Positions 20,736 through 28,281 of a DNA stretch of 33,441 bases are shown here, piece after piece; the first letter of the stretch is position 1, and every line of letters begins with the position of its first letter. Source of the DNA: Boothiomyces macroporosus (Eukaryota > Chytridiomycota > Chytridiomycetes > Rhizophydiales > Terramycetaceae); the NCBI GenBank assembly GCA_027604185.1, contig JADGKB010000132.1, positions 1 to 33,441 of the forward strand. The letters run 5' to 3'. The position numbers and the translations under genes are program-made. Under the pieces are notes generated by a model. That model searched no databases. It was not told the DNA's origin and was given only the letters and a program-made list of their open reading frames with translations.

Positions 20736-21653
20736 TTAGAATGTTGCACCAAGAGCTTTGTCCAGCAATCCATCAATACTCTTGATGATTCGTTCATAGT
20801 TGTTGTCCTTTTCCAAGAATGAATTGCGCTTCAAGATAGACAAGTCAGGGCCAAATGAGGTGTCAGTCTTGTTTTCCAATTCAGGTGAGACCATTAAATG
20901 CACAAGAGTGTTTTCTGCAAAAGTTGTAGTTGTAGGATAGAAAGCCCCAATAACTGACTCGGTAATAAATGATAGCCATGAACCTTTACCTAGAGCGTTA
21001 TCACGAATTTCAGTTTTGATCAACCCAGGATTAAGGCCATACACGTTGGTATTTGGCAATGCTTTTGCAAAATACGTTACAAAGGCGTCATTAGCAACGA
21101 CTGTATTCATATGAGCATTCATCAATGAATACTTTTTTTCAGAGTTCATATCATCAACGTCTTCAACTGTAATGTCTTTACCTGGGAATCCCATCAAGAA
21201 CAACCTAGGCTTGACTTTTTTATCAAATCGATTTGCAGCAAACTTTTTGGAGACGAAGTGTTTGAGGATGGCAAATCTGGACAAGCAGGATACGGCCATA
21301 TCGATTTCAACACCTTCCTTGGTAAGAACGCGCTCATTCGATGCGATGATTCCATTGGTGAACACGGCGATATCGTACTTTGATAGATCTATATCATTCG
21401 GTAACTTTGAAGCATCTCGCATTAAGGTAAGATCTTTTTGAATAAATTTGGCTTTTTCCAGATCTTGGCCTGGGTTTCTTCTTCCCACAACAGTAACGTT
21501 AGATCCGCGGTTTAAACTTGCAATAGCAAGGGCTTTACCTATACCAGCAGTACCACCGACAATCAAGATGTTTTTGTTTTTAAACAGAGCTTCGAGTTGA
21601 TCCGAGGAAAGTTTGTTGATTTTTTCGACTGGAGGGCCAAACAAGTAGTTCAT
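20736..21653 (-). CDS. Short-chain dehydrogenase/reductase with atypical active site
   Basis: A 305-residue Rossmann-fold SDR. The nucleotide-binding GGTAGIG is at 33-39, the NG motif at 100-101, and NPGLIKTEI provides the downstream PG motif. Arg58-Arg59 after the second strand suggests NADP(H). The catalytic signature is unusual: Tyr175 is followed by SLMN, so the expected Lys of YxxxK is Asn179, and the usual catalytic Ser strand reads LFLMGFPG. It may be non-classical or catalytically impaired. The substrate is unknown. No introns. The TAA stop overlaps AATAAA (20732-20737). It converges on the GTPase gene with a 56-bp gap. Confidence 0.8.
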   Translation of the reverse strand: MNYLFGPPVEKINKLSSDQLEALFKNKNILIVGGTAGIGKALAIASLNRGSNVTVVGRRNPGQDLEKAKFIQKDLTLMRDASKLPNDIDLSKYDIAVFTNGIIASNERVLTKEGVEIDMAVSCLSRFAILKHFVSKKFAANRFDKKVKPRLFLMGFPGKDITVEDVDDMNSEKKYSLMNAHMNTVVANDAFVTYFAKALPNTNVYGLNPGLIKTEIRDNALGKGSWLSFITESVIGAFYPTTTTFAENTLVHLMVSPELENKTDTSFGPDLSILKRNSFLEKDNNYERIIKSIDGLLDKALGATF

Positions 21654-22798
21654 GGCTTAGTGGAAAATTGGCAGGAATTTTCCTGCATATTTAAATATTT
21701 TTCCGCAGCTCGGATATCCGACAGGACGGTAGTGTTAGGAATTGGCTTAATTAGCGGCGGAATTATACTGGCTTTGCCTTTGGTAGAATCTTGCAACTTA
21801 ATACTCATCTTAATGCATAAACCCTAACCCTGAGTCCAAGCCACACCAAATCAAAAGAAAAAAAACAGAGTGGAAAGTTCATGTTTTAATTACCATTGTT
21901 GTTTTTGCCGTGGTTGACCTTTCATAGCGTCCTCCTTCCTTCTAACAATGGAATATAAAATCAGGTATAATCGCGGCATAGTACATTGATGACTACTGAC
22001 CGTTTCATGAACCGGATACATTCTTTTAAATCTTGTCTTCATCTGAATATAGTAGGCACATTGGTAGTGCTTGAAAAGATAGCTCGTGAATCTTTGGTAG
22101 TGCTTGAAAAGATAGCTTGTGAATCTTTGGTAGTGCCATTTGAGTGCAACATATCTGGCATACCAGGAAACGCTTGATCTTGAGACTATAAAGTACTATT
22201 TCTAGAAACCTCAATCATAGCCAGTCATCGCTATCCCTTCAAATTTGAGGATGTGGGTTTCTTGATCAGACACTCGATCGTTTTTTCTCGACGGTATAGA
22301 CCGCTAGTTGTAGGATTTTAATATTAACGCCCCATTAAAGACTTCTTTGGATTCATTACAAATTGGAGACCACACTTGTTCATAACTGATTGGTGAAATG
22401 TGTCGTTGCTGTCATCAGAATGAATCTACTACCCCTATCAAATGACTCTCAAAGATTACACCGAAAATGTTCCTAAAGTGTCTGGATTCAGCCACGTTTC
22501 TGGAAGAAAAATAAGACTTGATCACAAAGGAAAATAGAATAAATTCAATTCAAGACTAAAGCAAATCTACTCAAATTTATTCCATTCGCCATCATTTTGC
22601 GATCATTTTAATCAATTTTTCATATTTTTCTGATCAGCACAAGCCAAGAAATTCTTGGTTTTCTCAACCACATGGTGCTCTTGCAAAATGATTCACCGCT
22701 AGTCACAGCCGTATTATTTCACACGACTATTGAAAAAAAAAGTATAAAAGGAAAGCCAAAACTTGAACGATCATTATTATTTAAATTATTTATTTATT
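21654..22798. other. Long gene-poor interval with telobox and tandem repeat
   Basis: No confident gene in about 1.1 kb. Contents: a telomere-like AAACCCTAACCCT at 21819-21831; a 50-codon minus-strand ORF at 21890-22042 (ends GQPRQKQQW, with a possible membrane segment LYLILYSIV) that I cannot assign; a 33-bp tandem repeat at 22061-22138; and the TATA box (TATAAAAG, 22743-22750) of the small ORF at 22799. Confidence 0.4.
22061..22138. repeat. 33-bp direct tandem repeat (2.4 copies)
   Basis: Copies at 22061-22093 and 22094-22126 differ by one base (AGCTCGTG versus AGCTTGTG), followed by a partial copy starting TTGGTAGTGCC. The 33-bp period is codon-compatible, and the array is open on both strands (LVVLEKIA on +, ALPKIHELS on -). 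No start, promoter or homology supports translation. Confidence 0.85.
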
Positions 22799-22903
22799 AT
22801 GGCTCCTGCAAAAGAATTTGTCTCTAACGACGCTGTCATGACCACTACCACTACTCCAGAACAATTTGATTTCGAACAGATGAATGATGGAATCATCTGC
22901 TGA
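22799..22903 (+). CDS. TATA-driven 34-residue peptide ending in Cys
   Basis: The ORF encodes 34 residues starting MAPAKEFVSNDAVMTTTTT and ending NDGIIC. A strong TATAAAAG lies 48 nt upstream of the ATG. Codons are biased to C/T-ending forms (GTC, TCT, AAC, GAC, GCT, ACC), as in strongly expressed genes. A canonical AATAAA occurs downstream near 22949. Size, acidic/Thr-rich composition and the terminal Cys recall fungal lipopeptide pheromone precursors, but a true CaaX box is absent because the Cys is the last residue. No intron that extends the frame fits. Gene existence is plausible; function is unknown. Confidence 0.45.
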   Translation: MAPAKEFVSNDAVMTTTTTPEQFDFEQMNDGIIC

Positions 22904-23128
22904 AAAGGGTTTGTTTAAACCGTAAAGAATCTATTTAACTTATTGTCAATAAACCCTATTTATTTGTACCCTTTAACTTGTTATTTATCCTGAATTACTT
23001 TAATCCAAGTATACCAGTGAAACCCAGATACTTGGAGTTTGTCCAGTCCCTTTATGTTGAACAGGGCTTATTAATTCAAATCTAGCTGATCATACTTTAA
23101 ATGTTACTATGGGTGATCTATTTTATTT

Positions 23129-23500
23129 CTAAAATCTGTCCGTACATGGCCCAACTGAAGTATAGTTATTTGCGTTAGTGACAAATCGAACATTGGAATA
23201 GCTAGGATCAATTGATATCAATGTGCCACCAGTTACTGCAACCATATATGAGAATCCAGCAGGATTATTCTGTTCTTTGAGATAAAGATTTACTACGGCA
23301 GAATTACTGTCTCCATCAACTTTATATCCAGTGCTATACATTTCAATCATAAACGAATGGTCATTGCTTCCTTTGGCCAGCTTATAATACAACTGTAATC
23401 AGAATTCATTTGTAATTGGCAAGGAACTTGGAATTCTTGGAAGAAAAGTTACTCCATTCAAAGCATTGACTGCAGCCAAAAGACCAAAAAGCAAATTCAT
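23129..23500 (-). pseudogene. Small secreted protein gene interrupted by an in-frame TGA
   Basis: TATAAATA lies 27 nt upstream (plus-strand 23527-23534) of a Met with a good signal peptide (MNLLFGLLAAVNA). The frame runs 33 codons to TPITNEF-type sequence (ending LPITNEF), meets TGA at 23399-23401, then continues open for about 90 codons (LQLYYKLAKG onward) to TAG. AATAAA lies 1 nt after that TAG. The downstream part is beta-strand-like and Asn/Ser rich, with SFMIEMYSTGYKVDGDSNS and a terminal CTDRF. No GT...AG intron can remove the TGA without breaking frame. Options are a recent pseudogene, stop readthrough, or a sequence error. I do not recognise the family. Confidence 0.5.
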
Positions 23501-23798
23501 TATGATAATGGGTGCGATCATATGGCTATTTATATTCGCACTTTTGCACCCAAAGGAATACAATTTAGGAAATTTCGGGAGTTCATTCGGGTTGTACAAT
23601 CTCCATTCAAAAAGTACAGCACAAAGAGCTCTGCCACTAAGCTGGTTACAATTAACCAATGAAACTATAAGTGCTGGCGGCAATTAAGGTCGAGAATACA
23701 CAGCGCACTAGATTCATGCCAGGTTAGAGTGGTCAACTCCTATTTCTGATAAGTATGCCAGTTAACGATAAATTTGCCAAGAAGCCAACAAGGCCTTT

Positions 23799-24010
23799 CT
23801 AATGAATTGTTATAATCCACCAACTTACACTTTTTCTTTCCAAATTTGTAATGTTTATAGAATGGATTCCTGTAGAACAAGAACCTGCACCTGTATAAGA
23901 TCCAACAGAACATGTAGAACAAGATGGAGTACTACAGCCTGAGCAAGTCCCAGCAGAGTAATAAGAAAACAAAGAACCAACAGCCGAGCAAGTTCCAGAA
24001 AACGACCTTT
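23799..24010 (-). pseudogene. Cysteine-rich repeat fragment
   Basis: An open frame of about 70 codons without a start. It contains GTCSGCSTPSCSTCSVGSYT followed by GAGSCS, resembling the Cys-rich GCC2/GCC3 or ephrin-receptor-like repeats common in secreted proteins. It begins directly after the Crinkler-like gene's stop and ends at TAG 23799. A GTAAGT...TTAG pair near its end would make a 30-nt intron, longer than all others here. It is best read as a remnant of a larger secreted Cys-rich gene. Confidence 0.35.
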
Positions 24011-26293
24011 TTATTCTAGTTCATTATTCTTCCTTTTCAAGTTCTTCACCAGTATAAAAATATCAAGAGCAAGACCATTACAAACTCCGCTTCCGTTCAG
24101 GAATGCTACATTTGGCTGCTTTTCCTCTTTTTGCAAACTTCCCAGATATAGCCAAATCAATTGCTTAACTCTCTCGCTTGATGTCTTGGAAACATACCAC
24201 TGTTCATCAATCTTCTTGCTACCATAAGTAAATGAGGCTTTGACAGAAACTGGAATATAGCCCAACTGGGTGGGCAAGATGATATCGTGATGGGCATTAT
24301 GACACACTCTATTGTGAATTACAGCCAAAGGCAGAGGCTGATCGACAAATGCCTCTGTTGAGGGATAGAATATTCCGCCAGATAAATCCAATCGAAACTT
24401 GTCCAGCAACAATTTAGATGAATCGCTATCTGCTCCACCAAAATCATAAAGGCGTGAGAAGGGTGCAAGAGTGTCGCCGGAGGTGGCCAAAAGTTTCCAT
24501 AAATAATACTTGACAGCCAGACTGGATGCAAACAAAGATTCATAGTAGATCCCAAGATTATACAGGTCCAACCTGCAAATATTATCAAACGAAAGAAACA
24601 AGTCCTTGATATCCAAGTTTTTGACAGCTTGATTGCAGTATTTTTTAACTTGTACTTTGATACTTTTCAATGTGTCCTTGGTAGTTGGTGTGGCATCAGG
24701 ATCTTCCCTCCAAACAAGTGTAAAAGGAAATAAATAGCAATTATCAAGATACGGGAAAATAAGAGACTGCTGAATAAGAAAGCTCCACTTGATTTTGGTT
24801 CCAGGTACACAGGAAGACTCATCTTTGATAGACCAGTGGACGCCGCAACATAATATGATATGAGAAAGATCTTCAACTGTAAAGTTTGTTAATGCCGTTG
24901 CCATTTCTTTGTAATATCCGATGGCTTCTGCTTCGTAATTTTGTATCAAATACTCTCTGTTTTGGCTATTAGTTTGACGTGTTACGAACCAAACTTGGTG
25001 GGCAATAAAGAGAAGTCGTGGTATTTGGTATGATGCGTAAACCAAGCAATTAATCAATTCTTCATCTCCAGCCATCCGAATAGGCTTTAACTTGCCCTGG
25101 TTATAATAATCGGTCATTTCAGTCCAGAATTTCCAGTAGTCATGCACCAATGGGGTTAAAGATAATACCTGAGGAATAATTGCCGACATTTCAGTGATTG
25201 AAATAATTTCTCCATTGTTGGTTCCAGTACAGATACAAATTGGTCGGTGTATGCCTGCGAGTTCCGTTAATAAAAGGGATAAGAAAGTGTGCATCTTTAC
25301 GCCATCTGCAGTATATTGTGATTGTATATTAGTCGATCGACAAAGGGTTTGAATCTCATCCAATAGAAACACTGGTGGAGTTTGGAAGCATTCTGACTTT
25401 TCATCAACCCCAAATGCGATATTCGTCAAACGGATATACTCGCCAATCATTCGATCCGTACTTGATATAATCCATTTGTTTTTCCACATTCTGAACTTTT
25501 CTTGTTTCCCAACAAAGGACTTCACATCCGGAAATTTCACGACACCTTCAAAATTGATACCATCAACTTGCTTCCCGTCAAATAACAAACACAGAAAGTA
25601 TATCATCAACCGAGGAAAGAATGACGTGATATCATCAATAGATTGGATAGCGGCGGATTGTTTTACAAAATCAAAAGAGAGTATGCGACCACAAGACCCG
25701 GCTTCTTCAATAAGCACATTCCTAAGCTCTTTCTTCATCTTTTGCATTCCCACCATTTTGAGTAAAAAAGTCTTTCCCATTCCCCGGCTTGTGCTGATAA
25801 TAATTGGCCAATACTTTTGACGCTTTGCTTGTCTGGTATTTGGATCAGGAAGAGTAATTCTGTTGATTTTTTTGACTAAATCGTCTCTTCCAAGAAGTGT
25901 CAAATATGATTCGCCGTTAGGTTCAAAGAACGGATATGATATTTTGTAACTTTTTGGATCAAAAGGAGGCAGCTCGATATCCATCAGGTCAGTTTCTGCT
26001 GTAGCAATACCTTGGGTTCTGCTTTTTTCAAATAGCAGGTTTCTCTGCTTTAGATTTTCTTGCTCCGTGAGCTGTTCTTCCTTCTTTCTGGCATGCCTTC
26101 TCTCTTCTATGAGCTCCTCTCTGAGCTGTTCTTCCTTCTTTCTGAGCCGGTCTTCCTTCTTTCTGAGATGTTCCTTATTTCCATACTCTTCCTTTTCTTC
26201 TTCGGACCAGTCCTTGAAAGGTTTTTTCAAGAGGAATTCAATTTCATCAATTTTGGAATTTATTTTGCTAATTTCAGCTGTTATTTCGTCCAT
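24011..26293 (-). CDS. Crinkler-like protein: P-loop NTPase fused to predicted REase-fold domain
   Basis: A 760-residue intronless protein. Residues 1-90 are a highly charged coiled-coil header (LRKKEDRLRKKEEQLREE). A STAND/AAA-like P-loop NTPase follows: Walker A as STSRGMGKT (167-175), Walker B as PVFLLDEIQ (307-315), and a sensor-like CTGTNNGE (355-362). The C-terminal about 120 residues fit a restriction-endonuclease fold: Glu585, Asp670 (HHDIILP) and a degenerate Ser683-x-Lys685 in VSVKAS. This architecture matches the eukaryotic Crinkler-RHS-type (CR) effectors described from oomycetes, chytrids and other fungi. Canonical LxLFLAK and secretion signals are absent, so effector versus intracellular role is open. 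The stop is embedded in AATAAA (24010-24015). Its start codon is only 55 bp from UBLCP1's, divergently. Confidence 0.68.
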   Translation of the reverse strand: MDEITAEISKINSKIDEIEFLLKKPFKDWSEEEKEEYGNKEHLRKKEDRLRKKEEQLREELIEERRHARKKEEQLTEQENLKQRNLLFEKSRTQGIATAETDLMDIELPPFDPKSYKISYPFFEPNGESYLTLLGRDDLVKKINRITLPDPNTRQAKRQKYWPIIISTSRGMGKTFLLKMVGMQKMKKELRNVLIEEAGSCGRILSFDFVKQSAAIQSIDDITSFFPRLMIYFLCLLFDGKQVDGINFEGVVKFPDVKSFVGKQEKFRMWKNKWIISSTDRMIGEYIRLTNIAFGVDEKSECFQTPPVFLLDEIQTLCRSTNIQSQYTADGVKMHTFLSLLLTELAGIHRPICICTGTNNGEIISITEMSAIIPQVLSLTPLVHDYWKFWTEMTDYYNQGKLKPIRMAGDEELINCLVYASYQIPRLLFIAHQVWFVTRQTNSQNREYLIQNYEAEAIGYYKEMATALTNFTVEDLSHIILCCGVHWSIKDESSCVPGTKIKWSFLIQQSLIFPYLDNCYLFPFTLVWREDPDATPTTKDTLKSIKVQVKKYCNQAVKNLDIKDLFLSFDNICRLDLYNLGIYYESLFASSLAVKYYLWKLLATSGDTLAPFSRLYDFGGADSDSSKLLLDKFRLDLSGGIFYPSTEAFVDQPLPLAVIHNRVCHNAHHDIILPTQLGYIPVSVKASFTYGSKKIDEQWYVSKTSSERVKQLIWLYLGSLQKEEKQPNVAFLNGSGVCNGLALDIFILVKNLKRKNNELE

Positions 26294-26348
26294 TTTTTGC
26301 AGAGTTTGAAAAAGGCGCCACAGTTTAAGGTTTTAAAGTTTTACCAAA

Positions 26349-27338
26349 ATGACTGAAGCAAATCTCATTGCAAAGTGGAATGGAAAGGAATACAAATTAG
26401 ACTTTCAAGTAGATCAATCAATCAAGCAGTTAAAAGAGTATCTGTATGAGATTACCCAAGTATCTCCTTCAAAGCAGAAGTTGATTGGACTAGTAAAAGG
26501 AAAACTACCACCAGACGAGACTCTCATAAAAGACTTGAAGTTAAAAGCTACCCATCAGTTTATAATGATGGGTACGGTGGACGAAGATATTATCAAAGAT
26601 CAGAGTGATTTGGATGTTGTCAACGATTTAGATATTGATTACAGAACCACAACCAGTCCAATAAAAGATCCCGCAAACCAATTAGCGCTCCATAAAACTA
26701 TATCACAAGTACAATGTGTTAATATAGGCCAATATTCACCTAATTAATCCGCCAAAGCAGGGAAAGAAACTTTTGGTTCTTGACTTGGATTATACTTTAT
26801 TTGATTGTAAAAGCACTGCGAATCATATCATGCAATTAGCCAGACCAGGTTTGCACGAAATGTTGACTGTCTTGGCTCCATATTATGAATATTGTATTTG
26901 GTCTCAAACAAGCTGGAGATGGCTGGAAGCTAAAATCACAGAGTTGGGAATGTTGACTCATCCCGAATATCAAATCAGTTTTGTACTGGATATAACGTTC
27001 ATGTTTTCAATTACAGGAAAGAAAAAGCGACACCAAGTATCTTTAGTTAATCCAGGTCAAAGCTCTAGAGATTATATGGAACAAACTACCGCAGTTTGGA
27101 CCTCACAATACCATTCATGTGGATGATTTATCCCGCAACTTTGCCTTCAATCCGCAATCTGTAAGTCTAACTAATTCAGGGATTGAAAATTACTCCATTC
27201 AAGAATGCGCTCAGTAATACGGGAGATAAAGAGTTGTGGAAGCTTTGCAAGTACCTTTTACAGTTGACTTTGGTGGACGATTTCAAAACGATGGATCATC
27301 GCAACTGGAAAGAGTTTGACGGACCCGCTCCTCAGTAA
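26349..27338 (+). CDS. UBLCP1: Ubiquitin-like domain-containing CTD phosphatase 1
   Basis: A 310-residue nuclear proteasome phosphatase homologue (human 318). Exons: 26349-26708, 26728-27036, 27056-27160, 27180-27338; all three introns are 19 nt. Residues about 4-78 are the ubiquitin-like domain that binds proteasome subunit Rpn1. A HAD/FCP1-type phosphatase domain has the nucleophile motif LDLDYTLFD (Asp139, Asp141). Splicing restores HLINPPKQGKKLLVLDLDYT, VKALEIIWNKLPQFGPHNTI and HVDDLSRNFAFNPQSGLKI, each matching conserved blocks. A tempting 20-nt GT...AG segment at 26997-27016 is not spliced, because the unspliced protein aligns at full length. AATAAA lies about 20 nt after the stop. Confidence 0.92.
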
Positions 27339-27434
27339 CTTGTCAAACCTTGTAAATAAATACTGATATTTGTTTCTAGAATCTCCTATTGCCTTTATGA
27401 CAAGCTTTGTGGCGGTGACAAGGGTTCACCAAAA

Positions 27435-28271
27435 ATGCTCGATATCGAAATATTTCATGAAAAACAAGAGGGCCAGCTGTGTGCCCAACATGCGATAAAT
27501 AATTTACTGCAGGGAAGTTATTTCACAGCTGTTGACTTGTCGTCCATAGCGCAACAACTCGATCAAGAGGAACTACAAACACTAGAAGCTCAAACTAATT
27601 TCCAGTCCAGTAATTATGATGACAGTGGATTCTTTTCAGTTCAAGTGGTAGCTAGAGCTCTCCAGGTATTCGGTCTAGAGCTCTTACCCTATGGCAGCTC
27701 TGATCCAATAGCGAAATACGCCAATACAAACCCAGAGTCACAATCAGCTTATATCTGTAACTTGGATCAGCACTGGTTTGCAATCAGGAAGTTTGGGAAT
27801 GTAAATACCAGATTCTACAACCTCAACAGTACATTTCCGGAGCCAAAACATATCACTGAGACTTATTTAGGAATGTTTTTGTTGCAAATCAAGACTGAAG
27901 GATACTCTATATTTATTGTTAATGGCGAATTACCTACTAGCGACGCTGATCAGCAAGCAATGTTGAATCCTATTCCTCAAAAAATACAGCAGTATGATAG
28001 TGAAGGTGATTTGGAAAAGGCGATTAAAATGAGTATGGGACAGACTGAAGAAGATGATGATTTGCAGCGTGCGATAAAGGAGAGTATGATGGATGTCGGG
28101 AACGATGAAGAATCACTCGCTCTGGCCATGTCAGCCAGTTTAAAAGACCAAGGAAATTATTCAAGTAACCCTCAATCTAGTAGTACAAATACCTCTGTAC
28201 CAATTGAAAGGCTTCCAGAACTACCAATGGATGAAATGAGAAGAAAGCGACTTGAAAGATTTGGTCAATAA
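27435..28271 (+). CDS. Ataxin-3-like Josephin deubiquitinase
   Basis: A 278-residue ubiquitin protease. The Josephin domain (1-170) has the complete triad: Cys16 in EGQLCAQHAINNLLQG, His113 in DQHWFAIR and Asn131 in FYNLNS. Two to three ubiquitin-interacting motifs follow: GDLEKAIKMSM (about 191-201), DDLQRAIKESM (about 209-218) and EESLALAMSAS (about 225-235). No polyglutamine tract is seen. The C-terminus ends MRRKRLERFGQ. No introns. The stop is embedded in AATAAA (28267-28272), and the convergent SNG1 stop is just 5 bp away. Neighbouring UBLCP1 also acts in the ubiquitin-proteasome system, which may be coincidental. Confidence 0.93.
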   Translation: MLDIEIFHEKQEGQLCAQHAINNLLQGSYFTAVDLSSIAQQLDQEELQTLEAQTNFQSSNYDDSGFFSVQVVARALQVFGLELLPYGSSDPIAKYANTNPESQSAYICNLDQHWFAIRKFGNVNTRFYNLNSTFPEPKHITETYLGMFLLQIKTEGYSIFIVNGELPTSDADQQAMLNPIPQKIQQYDSEGDLEKAIKMSMGQTEEDDDLQRAIKESMMDVGNDEESLALAMSASLKDQGNYSSNPQSSSTNTSVPIERLPELPMDEMRRKRLERFGQ

Positions 28272-28281
28272 AACATTTATT
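28267..28281. terminator. Back-to-back polyadenylation signals of ataxin-3 and SNG1
   Basis: AATAAA on the + strand (28267-28272) spans the ataxin-3 stop, and AATAAA on the - strand (28276-28281) spans the SNG1 stop. Cleavage normally occurs downstream of the signal, so each transcript must run antisense into the other gene's coding end. Confidence 0.8.

Noticed and set aside
23366..23400. 35-nt GT...AG intron on the minus strand to remove the TGA of the secreted gene
   Set aside because: Its length is not divisible by three and splicing creates an immediate TAA; it is also longer than every supported intron.
26997..27016. 20-nt GT...AG segment in UBLCP1 exon 2 that looks like an intron
   Set aside because: Removing it shifts the frame, while the unspliced reading aligns at full length with human UBLCP1 up to the true 19-nt intron at 27037.
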